Assembly (NCBI GenBank): GCA_944324305.1 | Contig: CALUVV010000007.1 | Location: 1-64,000 of the forward strand | DNA: 64,000 nt | Origin: Candidatus Gastranaerophilales bacterium | GTDB lineage: Bacteria; Cyanobacteriota; Vampirovibrionia; Gastranaerophilales; Gastranaerophilaceae | Direction: 5' to 3' | Shown: in pieces, positions 7,744 to 15,566 of the stretch | Numbering within the stretch: the stretch's first letter is position 1 | Layout: every line of letters starts with the position of its first letter | Notes under the pieces: model-generated | Database searches by the model: none | The model's input: the letters and a program-made list of their open reading frames with translations, nothing else | Told to the model about the DNA's origin: nothing | Position numbers and translations under genes: made by a program

Positions 7744-8526
7744 ATGAAACAAATTCCGATTAGTTTGCTTTTACTTGCGATATGCTCTTTATCAGTAAAT
7801 GCCGCTGTTATGGAAGGCGGAGTATCAAAGACAGGCATGGGAAATTCCAGCATAATTGTTGATAACGCTACAAATATGCCTGTTTCGGGTGCAAAGGTAA
7901 GTATTCCTAAGAATAATTACACAACATATTCTGATGAGCAAGGTGCATTTAATCTTAATGCCGATATAAAAAATCCGACCATAATGTCTGTTGAAAAAGA
8001 CGGTTACAGACCTTTTTCACTAACCATAGACCAAAAAATTGCCGCTAAACCGATTATTGTAGGTATTGAAAAAAGTAATGTTCAGGATGTGATTATTTCA
8101 TCGGAAATGTTTCATCTGGGGGATGATAACTTCTCTGCTGCTTCGGCAAATTCAAATGAATTTAAAGCTAAATCAATAGGCCCTTTCTATTCGAAATCAT
8201 TTAAAATCGCTGCTAATGCTTTATCTAAAAAGAATTATCTGGTAATAGGCTCCATAATAGGCATTGATACATTAATGGCAAGATCAATGAAACAAAATTC
8301 AATAGTTAATTCCTTTGCAAGTCCCCCCGAAGTTTATTTTAACGGTTCAAAAATAGCGGAAATTCAATTAAACGGAGACGGACAGAGAATTAGAATTCCG
8401 AATAATCTTTTACGGCCGGGGCAGATGAACGAAATTACAATAAGAACAGGCCGAAATTTGAAACAGACTGCATATATAGATTACGATGATATTGAATTTA
8501 TGAATTTAAGTATTCAATCAGAATAA
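7744..8526 (+). CDS. Secreted protein with carboxypeptidase-regulatory-like domain
   Basis: 260 residues with a clear signal peptide (MKQIPISLLLLAICSLSVNA, cleaved near 21). Residues 35-95 (SIIVDNATNMPVSGAKVSIP...YSDEQGAFNL...VEKDGYRPF) match a carboxypeptidase-regulatory-like beta-sandwich. The C-terminal third (FNGSKIAEIQLNGDG...PGQMNEITIRTG...YIDYDDIEFMNL) looks like a carbohydrate-binding-type jelly-roll edge. Preceded by AAAAGAGGG as ribosome-binding site. It is probably exported to the periplasm or surface. No enzyme motif seen; function unknown. Confidence 0.75.
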   Translation: MKQIPISLLLLAICSLSVNAAVMEGGVSKTGMGNSSIIVDNATNMPVSGAKVSIPKNNYTTYSDEQGAFNLNADIKNPTIMSVEKDGYRPFSLTIDQKIAAKPIIVGIEKSNVQDVIISSEMFHLGDDNFSAASANSNEFKAKSIGPFYSKSFKIAANALSKKNYLVIGSIIGIDTLMARSMKQNSIVNSFASPPEVYFNGSKIAEIQLNGDGQRIRIPNNLLRPGQMNEITIRTGRNLKQTAYIDYDDIEFMNLSIQSE

Positions 8527-8528
8527 TA

Positions 8529-8556
8529 AAAAACGACTTTCGGGAAAAAAGTCGTA
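8529..8556 (-). terminator. Terminator between convergent genes
   Basis: ACGACTTT (8533-8540)/AAAGTCGT (8548-8555). The T run lies on the minus-strand side, so it best serves the gene at 8666-9724; it may also end the plus-strand gene. Confidence 0.7.
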
Positions 8557-8601
8557 AATTAAGGAAACAAAATATAGAAAATTTATTTAAGCTGCAAGCA
8601 T

Positions 8602-8620
8602 TGAACTTTGGCAAAGTTCA
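8602..8620. repeat. Perfect 19-bp palindrome
   Basis: TGAACTTTG-G-CAAAGTTCA: nine perfectly paired bases on each side of one central base, 45 bases after the stop of the minus-strand gene at 8666. A hairpin with so small a loop is poor, so a protein site is more likely than an RNA stem. Role unknown. Confidence 0.5.
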
Positions 8621-8665
8621 TTACCTGTATAAAAATTTTTATTGCGGTTTGGACTGCTCTTATCC

Positions 8666-9724
8666 TTAACCGAAAGTTTTGAATGTAGATTCGGTATTTT
8701 TTTCGATTACCTTTTGTACCGCATCCATTTCTGTTTGAATTGCATTTTGTTCTGTGTCTAACTGTTTTAATCTTAATTCTAAGTTTTTATCTTCAGCTTG
8801 AACAATTTCAATTTTAGCATTGATATTTTGAATTGATTGATCATATTCATACTTATCGTATTCATATTGATTCATAGCATCGTCATAGGCTGCCTGATCG
8901 GTAACGGTGTTTGTTGAAACCGCATAAGTAACTTCATTGTCTTCTCCGGGATTTAAGGTGATGTTAATTATACGACCTGTTGCATCTTGTTCTAAACGCG
9001 CTGTAACACCTTTAATTTCTTCGGTTTCTTTTGCTGAACCTACAGTATAGGTCGGAATGTAACTTTGAGAAGCACCATTTTCATTATAAACAGTATTATC
9101 TGATTCTAATACGTCTTTTTTTACGAAATACGGAGACCAGGTTCCGGTAGATGTATTTTGAACATATCTGACCATCCAATCAGCTTCACCGTATTTGCTG
9201 TTTAGTTGTTCAATATATTCTTTTTCTTCTTCCTGTAATTTTTTTATTTGATCTGCTGATAATGTTCTTAAATACGGATCATTGCCTGTATATTTTCCTT
9301 CGCCGTCAACAGGAATTTCTGAACCTAAATCTCTTAATTCCTGACCGCCTACATAATATGTGTAAGCAGGATCTTCGGCAGTTCCGGTGTTTACTCTTGT
9401 ATAAATAGACGGAGAAGCGGATACTACGGCAAAGTTATTTGTCCAGGTTGAAGTGTAGCTTACTAAATAAGTTCCGTCTTGCTGTGCAATAAGTGAGCTT
9501 ATTGAATTGCTTAAAGAACCGTCTGTGAATGTATAAGTTGTTTTTGTGTAATCAGAAACAGAAGGAGGAACAGGAACAGTCATACCGAGCAGCTGGTTAT
9601 AGTAGTTAGCAGATTGGTTGGACAAAGTTGTTCTTTGCTGGTTAATCTGTTGACCTTCATATTCAGTATTAGATTTTCTGGCGGTAAGACCTAAAAATCT
9701 TGCCTGAGATGCTGCCATTCCCAT
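8666..9724 (-). CDS. Protein with conserved MGMAAxQAR start and coiled-coil end, variable middle
   Basis: 352 residues, not a recognised family. The first 25 residues (MGMAASQARFLGLTARKSN) and the last 35 (LELRLKQLDTEQNAIQTEMD...IEKNTESTFKTFG) match those of the 652-residue protein at 60669-62627, while the middles differ. Both ends are helical with heptad-like spacing; the middle is rich in Tyr, Thr and Ser and predicted beta. There is no signal peptide. Conserved helical ends around a variable centre is the layout of flagellin-like and other self-assembling secreted proteins, but no sequence match to these is claimed. AAAGGAAAAA precedes the ATG. Its upstream region shares TTGTTACGAAAT with the paralogue. 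Confidence 0.75.
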   Translation of the reverse strand: MGMAASQARFLGLTARKSNTEYEGQQINQQRTTLSNQSANYYNQLLGMTVPVPPSVSDYTKTTYTFTDGSLSNSISSLIAQQDGTYLVSYTSTWTNNFAVVSASPSIYTRVNTGTAEDPAYTYYVGGQELRDLGSEIPVDGEGKYTGNDPYLRTLSADQIKKLQEEEKEYIEQLNSKYGEADWMVRYVQNTSTGTWSPYFVKKDVLESDNTVYNENGASQSYIPTYTVGSAKETEEIKGVTARLEQDATGRIINITLNPGEDNEVTYAVSTNTVTDQAAYDDAMNQYEYDKYEYDQSIQNINAKIEIVQAEDKNLELRLKQLDTEQNAIQTEMDAVQKVIEKNTESTFKTFG

Positions 9725-9870
9725 GACATTTTTCCTTTCGCTTTGTTTCCTTATTATCAGTTACGGCATTAAAGCTAAAATTCTTTAATAATTATATCAA
9801 AAAACTTAATATTTCGTAACAAAAATCATCTAAATATATTAGGAAATACTGCGATAATCATCAAATATAT

Positions 9871-11112
9871 TTACTTAATGATGCTTTTAAGCTCGTTTAT
9901 AACGTATTCCATAGCACCTTGCTGGAATTCAAAAACCGTTTTGCAATCATTGCAGCTTTGAATATAAAATTCTTTGTCGGCAAGGAGTTTATGCATATAA
10001 TCCGTTAATTCCTGCGGAGTTTTTACGATTTTCCCTGCTTTTGTACGTGATAAAATCCAATAAATATCCCTAAAGTTATGAATTGAAGGTCCTGAAATTG
10101 CAGGTTTATTATAAACAACGGCTTCAAGCGGATTATGTCCGCCTGTCTTGTTAAAACTTCCTCCGATGAAGGCAAAATCGCATATTTGATACATTTTACT
10201 TAATTCACCGAGGGTATCAAGTATGATTATTTCGTTATTGTCGAATGTATTTTGTTTTGACCTGAAACCGTATGTAAATCCTGTATTTTTGACTAAATCT
10301 TCTACATCGTTTACTCTCGTAAGATGTCTGGGGGCAAGAAGTAATTTTATATCCGTAAATTCCTGCTTCAAATTTTTAAATGACGATAAGATTATTTCAT
10401 CTTCGCCTTTGTGAGTACTTCCTGCAATTATTATTCTGCTTGTGCCTTTTCCGATTTGAATATCCGCATCAATTCTTTTAACATCAAATTTAAGATTTTT
10501 CATAACCAGTGTTTTTTCAGCAGGAGCCCCTATTTTTATAAACTTTTCTTTATCTTCTTCACTCTGGGTTAAAATTTCAGTGTAATTTTTGAAAATTTCT
10601 TTAAAAAATCCTTTTATCAAACTGTAACTTTTAAATGTAGAATCAGATATTCTTCCGTTAATTACAAAAAGCGGTATGTTTTTTTTACGGCAATACGCTG
10701 CAAATGTCGGCCATAATTCTGTTTCTGCTATTAATACAATGCTCGGATTTATCTTTTTTAAGAAAAGCTCAACGCAGATTGTTATGTCAAACGGAAAATA
10801 TGTAATGAAATCAGCGGTATTATCAAATTTTTTGTGTGCTATTTCCTGTCCTGTTTTAGTTCCGGTTGTTACGACTATTTTATAATCGGGAAAAGTTTCT
10901 TTTGTCTTTTTAATAAGGTTTTCAAGAGCAATTACCTCTCCGACGGAGACCCCGTGAAACATAATTACTTTATCTCCCAATTCGGGATTATGAAAGTTTC
11001 CGAGTTTTTCTTTCCAACCCGGTAAGTATTTCCCGCGGCAGGCTCTGACCGCCGCATAAAACGGGAGTGAAACAAGAAATAAAATTGTAGATAATATTCG
11101 ATAAATAATCAT
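9871..11112 (-). CDS. waaA: 3-deoxy-D-manno-octulosonic acid (Kdo) transferase
   Basis: 413 residues, the usual length of WaaA/KdtA. It transfers Kdo from CMP-Kdo to lipid A precursor at the inner membrane. An N-terminal membrane anchor (IIYRILSTILFLVSLPFYAAV) is followed by GYLPGWKEKLG-type, MFHGVSVGEVIAL with the catalytic Glu of the family, TTGTKTG, ETELWPTF, NGRISD, GSTHKGEDEIIL, APRHLTRV and GGHNPLEAV of the GT-B donor-binding domain. Presence implies an outer membrane with LPS or at least a Kdo-lipid A core. It stands alone; no other LPS gene is adjacent. Confidence 0.93.
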   Translation of the reverse strand: MIIYRILSTILFLVSLPFYAAVRACRGKYLPGWKEKLGNFHNPELGDKVIMFHGVSVGEVIALENLIKKTKETFPDYKIVVTTGTKTGQEIAHKKFDNTADFITYFPFDITICVELFLKKINPSIVLIAETELWPTFAAYCRKKNIPLFVINGRISDSTFKSYSLIKGFFKEIFKNYTEILTQSEEDKEKFIKIGAPAEKTLVMKNLKFDVKRIDADIQIGKGTSRIIIAGSTHKGEDEIILSSFKNLKQEFTDIKLLLAPRHLTRVNDVEDLVKNTGFTYGFRSKQNTFDNNEIIILDTLGELSKMYQICDFAFIGGSFNKTGGHNPLEAVVYNKPAISGPSIHNFRDIYWILSRTKAGKIVKTPQELTDYMHKLLADKEFYIQSCNDCKTVFEFQQGAMEYVINELKSIIK

Positions 11113-11202
11113 ACTTCCACTTGATTATATAATAAAAAAATGTGCTGTACAAATTTAACTTTTATATTGACATAGTAAGTTAAAAATCCTAAAATAGTGT
11201 AT

Positions 11203-11709
11203 ATGGCAATAGTATATTTAAGCTTAGGTTCAAATTTCGGCGACCGTATCGGTTATGTACAGCAGGCAACAGGTTTGTTGAATGCTGCTGAAGGAATTAC
11301 CCTTATTCGGACATCTGCTTTTTATGAAACAGAGCCCTGGGGAATGGATTCCGAAAGCTGGTTTGTGAATGCTGTTGTCGAGGTTAAAACAAGTCTTTCT
11401 CCGCAGGAACTTTTGGAAGAATGCAAACGTATTGAATTGCAGCTCGGACGGAAAAGATCCGGCGAAAAAGGTTATTCTGACAGAACGATTGACATTGATA
11501 TTTTGTTTTATAACAAAGAAATTATTAATGAAGAAAATCTTGTTATTCCGCATAAATTTGTTCACTTGCGGGCTTTTACGCTTGTTCCTCTTTTGGAATT
11601 AATTCCGAATTTCGAGCATCCTGTTTTGCATAAAACCGTAACAGAGCTGCATAATGATTTAGAAAATCCCGAGATGGTATTTTTATATGGCACACGAGTT
11701 GAAATCTAA
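11203..11709 (+). CDS. folK: 2-amino-4-hydroxy-6-hydroxymethyldihydropteridine pyrophosphokinase
   Basis: 168 residues. Start chosen at ATG 11203 (MAIVYLSLGSNFGDR), which matches the family N-terminus; a GTG two codons upstream (11197) is possible. Family motifs: LSLGSNFGDR, FYETEPWG, NAVVEVKT, and DRTIDIDILFY with the two Mg-binding aspartates. Transfers pyrophosphate from ATP to 6-hydroxymethyldihydropterin in folate synthesis. Overlaps the next gene by 23 bases. folC of the same pathway is at 49149. Confidence 0.93.
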   Translation: MAIVYLSLGSNFGDRIGYVQQATGLLNAAEGITLIRTSAFYETEPWGMDSESWFVNAVVEVKTSLSPQELLEECKRIELQLGRKRSGEKGYSDRTIDIDILFYNKEIINEENLVIPHKFVHLRAFTLVPLLELIPNFEHPVLHKTVTELHNDLENPEMVFLYGTRVEI

Positions 11710-12805
11710 AGTTGCGATTATAGGCGGCGGACCTGCAGGCTGTATTTGCGCATATTTTTTGCAGAATAATTTTGAAGTGACAGTTTTTGACAAAAGCACT
11801 CCTTTAAAAACAATATTGCCTACCGGCGGCGGGAAATGCAATCTTTGCCATGCCGAATTTGATTTTAAAGAGCTTGCTTCAAATTATCCGCGCGGTGAAA
11901 AATTTCTTTACTCTGCGTTTTCAAAATTCTGTACTGCCGAAACACTCAATTTTTTTGAAAATATAGGAATAAAGACTTATATCCGTGATGATATGAGAGT
12001 TTTTCCCGTTTCAAACAGCTCGGCAGACGTCAGAGAAAAATTTCTTAATGCATTGAAAAAGGTTAAATTTATAAAAGAAGAGGCATTAAGAATTAATGAA
12101 GGGTTTTCGGTTGTAACGAATATGGGTGCCTATAAGGCGGATTATGTTGTTATTGCTGTCGGCGGGCATGCGTCTTACGATCTAATCAAAATGCTGGGAC
12201 ATAAAATTATTCAGCCTAAACCTGCACTTGTCGGATTAAAAACACAGGAAGATTTTTCTTCATTAAGCGGTGTTTCTATAAACGGCATTCTGTTTACGCA
12301 TAAGGGGATTTCAGGGCCTGAAGTTTACAAAATATCATCACTGAGAGCAAGGGATAATTTTCCTTATAAATTAACCTTTGATTTTATCGGCGATATTGAC
12401 CTTCAGGCTGAATTGAATAAAAATCCTCATAAAAGCATTAAAAATTTACTGGGTGAGCATGTCCCGAAATCGTTTTCCGAATTCTGCCTGTGTGAATTGA
12501 ATATTATTCCTGACGAGAAATGTCATTCTATTGACGGAAAAACACGTGACAAAATTCTGAATAAACTCCGGCATTTTGAACTAACCGTTATCGGAACGGC
12601 ACCTGACGGCGAAGTTGTAACATGCGGCGGTGTTGATTTAAAAGAAATTAACCCTAAAACCATGGAATCCAAACTTGTTCCGAAAATATATTTTTGCGGT
12701 GAAGTTATGGATATTGACGGTTTTTGCGGCGGGTTTAATCTTCAAAACTGCTGGTCAACAGGATTTGCAGCAGCTCAAAGCTTAAATTTTACCCTTGGCG
12801 GCTAA
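11687..12805 (+). CDS. BaiN/HI0933-like flavoprotein (NAD(P)/FAD-dependent oxidoreductase)
   Basis: 372 residues. N-terminal Rossmann fold VAIIGGGPAGCICAYFL and the family-specific LPTGGGKCNLC; later VVIAVGGHASYDL, FTHKGISGPEVYKIS, and C-terminal VTCGGVDLKEINPKTMESK...YFCGEVMDIDGFCGGFNLQNCWSTGFAA. This is the HI0933/BaiN/RdsA family of FAD proteins, about 400 residues, whose natural substrates are mostly unknown (BaiN acts on bile-acid intermediates). It starts inside folK and is likely translationally coupled to it. The end overlaps the convergent gene by 24 bases. Confidence 0.88.
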   Translation: MAHELKSKVAIIGGGPAGCICAYFLQNNFEVTVFDKSTPLKTILPTGGGKCNLCHAEFDFKELASNYPRGEKFLYSAFSKFCTAETLNFFENIGIKTYIRDDMRVFPVSNSSADVREKFLNALKKVKFIKEEALRINEGFSVVTNMGAYKADYVVIAVGGHASYDLIKMLGHKIIQPKPALVGLKTQEDFSSLSGVSINGILFTHKGISGPEVYKISSLRARDNFPYKLTFDFIGDIDLQAELNKNPHKSIKNLLGEHVPKSFSEFCLCELNIIPDEKCHSIDGKTRDKILNKLRHFELTVIGTAPDGEVVTCGGVDLKEINPKTMESKLVPKIYFCGEVMDIDGFCGGFNLQNCWSTGFAAAQSLNFTLGG

Positions 12806-14116
12806 TTCTTTTTTCAGATCTTCTTTAACCTGAAAAGCATTATTGTCCTTGTCAAGTTTTCTGAAAGCAATCATAAGTGCAGGGGCAAGTATACCAAGTG
12901 CACCGATACATGCTCCCATATTTTTCAGAATTGATCTTCTTTTCAGTTTTTTTACATTGTCGAGGAAGGCTTCAAGTGTCTTTTCTTTTACGTCAGCATT
13001 TTTGAATTCTTCGAATTTGTTTTGAAGTTTAGTTAATTTTTCAGCCACACCTCTGAATTCGTCATAATCTATGAATTTTCTGTAATCAACGTTATCAGCC
13101 TGTTTTGCATTTTTAAGAACAGGCAGTACATCTGATTTTTTAGCCATTTGAACAACAAAATCATCAGGGTTATTGTGAATAAAACCAAGCAGTTCTTCAT
13201 GAGTTCTGAGAGCTAAAACTTTGTTGCTGCTTTCTGTCAGTTTTCCGTTTTCAAAAGCCTCTTTAAGTTCTTTGCTTTCTATAACTCTTGCATCCAAATC
13301 GATTGACGCGGGGTTCTTTTTGTTCTTTTCTGCTGCCTGTTCGAGGAATTTTTGAATAGGTTTGCTTGCAAAGTACATAAACAGCCACACAGAACCTTCT
13401 TTAATTGTATACCCTAATAATTCTTGTTTGTTTCTTGATTCTGCAAGTCTTTCAGCAGTTATTGCTCCGTCTAAAATCATAAGGTTTTTAACGGGGTTGT
13501 ACATAAATTCCTGTATGCTTCCCGTAAAGGTAGTTTGTTTCTTAAATTTAACATTATTAAAGGCGGAGGATGTGGGGGCTGTGTAGGCAAAAGTGTCTTT
13601 GTTTTTCTTTTCTGCTGCCATTTCTGCAATAATTTCTTTTTCTGCGTCTTTTCTGGTCTTGTAGTGTCTGTATTTTGTTAATCCCGCATAAGACGCGATG
13701 GTTAGTGCAGTGGATACCACAAATTTTGTCATGGCAAGATTTTTGGTGTATTTAGGGTTTTTACTTGCCTTAATAATGCTTTCTTTTATTGACGTATCAG
13801 CATATTCTATTGATTTTTCAAGTAATTTGCTTCTCTTATTTGAAAGGTTTCTTACATCAAAATCTGGGTCAATTTTTAAAGCTTTATACATGGTGTAATC
13901 CATAAGCTTTTTGTAAACAGGAATTCCGAAAAGCCATATGGCTTGCGTTCCGAATTCGTCAAGAAATCTGTCTTTCCCTTCGAGCTTATCTCCCGTAATA
14001 TATGAACCTGCGGTTAAACCTGCGCTGTTAGCTACATCTTTAATAGCCATCGGTACAAGCGAGTTATTGTTTCCTAATGTTGAATATATTTTTCCAGCAG
14101 TAATTGCCTGTAACAT
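12782..14116 (-). CDS. Uncharacterised membrane protein, lineage family
   Basis: Start set at ATG 14116 (MLQAITAGKIYST), with GGAAAGGG 6 bases upstream; the frame is open to 14137 but without a better start. 444 residues. Membrane segments are likely at FGTQAIWLFGIPVYKKLM, TKFVVSTALTIASYAGLT, EGSVWLFMYFASKPI and MGACIGALGILAPALMIAF, separated by long Lys/Glu-rich helical stretches. FLDEFGTQAIWLFGIP recalls FLELSESVLVYYFPAI of the protein at 4040-5254. No known domain recognised. A short transcript unit with its own promoter, mini-ORF and terminator lies upstream (14325-14487). Confidence 0.7.
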   Translation of the reverse strand: MLQAITAGKIYSTLGNNNSLVPMAIKDVANSAGLTAGSYITGDKLEGKDRFLDEFGTQAIWLFGIPVYKKLMDYTMYKALKIDPDFDVRNLSNKRSKLLEKSIEYADTSIKESIIKASKNPKYTKNLAMTKFVVSTALTIASYAGLTKYRHYKTRKDAEKEIIAEMAAEKKNKDTFAYTAPTSSAFNNVKFKKQTTFTGSIQEFMYNPVKNLMILDGAITAERLAESRNKQELLGYTIKEGSVWLFMYFASKPIQKFLEQAAEKNKKNPASIDLDARVIESKELKEAFENGKLTESSNKVLALRTHEELLGFIHNNPDDFVVQMAKKSDVLPVLKNAKQADNVDYRKFIDYDEFRGVAEKLTKLQNKFEEFKNADVKEKTLEAFLDNVKKLKRRSILKNMGACIGALGILAPALMIAFRKLDKDNNAFQVKEDLKKELAAKGKI

Positions 14117-14160
14117 TTTTCCCTTTCCTTTGCACAAAAAGTGCTTCTCAAAAACCTAAA

Positions 14161-14244
14161 CTACAGCCCCCATATTAAGTTCATCAGCTTGACGATTGGG
14201 GAATTCGTCATGGTTATTGAGTTTCGTCGGATAAATTTTGTCAT
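14161..14244 (-). CDS. Possible 27-residue upstream ORF
   Basis: ATG at 14244 with AAAGGTAG 6-9 bases upstream, ending in TAG 45 bases before the start of the membrane protein gene. The peptide is basic then hydrophobic and ends IWGL. It may be a leader or a small protein; length alone makes it uncertain. Confidence 0.3.
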   Translation of the reverse strand: MTKFIRRNSITMTNSPIVKLMNLIWGL

Positions 14245-14324
14245 GTAACTACCTTTCACTTTTTTTATAAATACACTGAATAATTTTTCTTGCCTTAAAT
14301 CGGCTTAATTTTAACGATTATTAA

Positions 14325-14353
14325 CAAAAAAAGACCTTTCGGGGGGAAAGGTC
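14325..14353 (-). terminator. Strong hairpin terminator upstream of membrane protein gene
   Basis: On the minus strand GACCTTT (14353-14347)-CCCCCCG-AAAGGTC (14339-14333) followed by seven T. It lies about 210 bases before the start of the gene at 14116 and after a promoter-like sequence at 14460-14487, so it could be an attenuator or the end of a small RNA. Confidence 0.65.
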
Positions 14354-14399
14354 AAGTAATAAAAAATCTTTTTTACGACAAAAGTAAGTGCCTTATTTT

Positions 14400-14487
14400 T
14401 TACAACAAGCCTTTCATAATACTTACAATTCGTCGGATTTCGTTTTTAATCATATTAATATTATACATAGTCAAAAATTTTTGTAAA
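14400..14487 (-). promoter_or_regulatory. Promoter-like sequence with 17-residue mini-ORF
   Basis: Minus strand: TTTACA (14487-14482), 16-base spacer, TATAAT (14465-14460), then an ATG at 14453 opening a 17-codon frame that ends at 14400. The terminator at 14325-14353 follows. Together they predict a transcript of about 130 bases from this otherwise empty stretch. Confidence 0.4.
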
Positions 14488-14499
14488 GTTCTTAAAAAA

Positions 14500-14524
14500 T
14501 TAAAAAAGCGGTAAAAACCGCTTA
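14500..14524 (-). terminator. Terminator after tRNA-Glu
   Basis: AAGCGGT (14506-14512)/ACCGCTT (14517-14523) with T run on the minus strand, directly after the tRNA. Confidence 0.8.
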
Positions 14525-14534
14525 TCTTTTTAAA

Positions 14535-14610
14535 TGGTACCCCCAAGCGAATTCGAATCGCTGTCTACACCGTGAAAGGGTGTTGTCCTAGGCCTCTAGA
14601 CGATGGGGGC
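14535..14610 (-). tRNA. tRNA-Glu (TTC)
   Basis: Minus-strand 76-base tRNA: acceptor GCCCCCA/TGGGGGT, D-arm TCGTCTAGAGGCCTAGGAC, anticodon loop CTTTCAC within stem ACACC/GGTGT, giving TTC; T-loop ATTCGAATT. A CCA end is encoded (14537-14535). Confidence 0.95.
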
Positions 14611-14670
14611 TTATTTCTTTTGACAAGTTCAATTGTACATGAAGAAAAATTAAATGTCAACTACTTTTTT

Positions 14671-15437
14671 TTATTTTATAAAATCTTTCCAGTAACTTTT
14701 TGTTTTATCTTCAGGGTTAATATCCGTTACAGCCCAGTAGGCGCAGCCCATCCCGTTAAAATTCGATGTACCTGTTTTTGAACATTCCGTAAATGATGAA
14801 CTTCCGTTAGCTGTATCATTTACGGTTGAAGGATTGCCTAACGGAATTACTTTTCCGTTTTCCGTCGGTCTGAATGCGAACATGTCTACACCAAGCTGGT
14901 TTGGCCGTTTATGATAACCGTTTATGTCAACGGTTATTATAGGACATTTTCTTCTGCTTGTCTCTCCGTATTCAAAGTAAAATGTACGTTTTTGTAAATC
15001 TGCCACCGAGCCGTCATCAAAATAAGATGTATGTGCATTCCCGCCGGATACGGTTTTTATGTTGTCAATTCCTAAATTATTAATATATTCACCGTTTCCC
15101 TGATAATATTTAATAAATTTTCTTGATAATTCTTTTGATGCATCCATAACTTCAAGTCCGGAATCTACAAGCATCCAGTCATATTCACACATGTTCATTT
15201 CTTCATCATTGATGAAACTTAAATTAACCTGCTGCAATTCACTGTAAGCCTTTTTTAATTCGGTTTTAAGAACTTCTTTTCTGTGATTTGCTATTAAAGA
15301 CGGCATAGTAAGTGATGCAACAACCCCGATTATCCCTAATGTAATTAATACTTCCGCCAGAGTAAATCCGCATCTCCCTTCATTTACAGGTGTATTTTCG
15401 GGGGGGGGGCAATTCTTTCTGCTTCTTGATTGAACAT
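14671..15437 (-). CDS. Prepilin-like protein, out of frame at a C10 (G10) run in its leader
   Basis: The ATG at 15437 has GGAGG 7 bases upstream and starts a leader that runs into ten C on the coding strand (15409-15400). As written, translation ends at a TAA soon after the run. With one extra C the frame continues through GFTLAEVLITLGIIGVV, a typical type IV prepilin site with Glu at +5, to a 255-residue protein whose body is open from 15306 to 14671. The C-terminal domain has VDINGYHKRPNQLGVDMFAF and ends near YWKDFIK, close to the pilin-like gene at 20937-21657. Expected to be processed by prepilin peptidase and incorporated in, or secreted by, a type IV pilus-like machine. Exact role unknown. 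Confidence 0.8.
15400..15409. repeat. G10 homopolymer in prepilin leader (gene on minus strand)
   Basis: Ten G on the plus strand (C on the coding strand), flanked by C on both sides. One-base gain or two-base loss restores the prepilin frame of the gene at 14671-15437. Confidence 0.85.
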
Positions 15438-15566
15438 ATTTAACCTCCGTTTTTTATTAATTATATAAGATTTTAATATAATTTTCAAGTACACTTGCCG
15501 CCACTTGAAAGTTTTTTATGTTTTATGTAAAATATATATATAATTTGAGAGAGATAGGAGTAATAA

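Noticed and set aside
14341-14346. G6 run as a further phase-variable tract
   Set aside because: It is only the loop of a terminator hairpin, not in a coding region.
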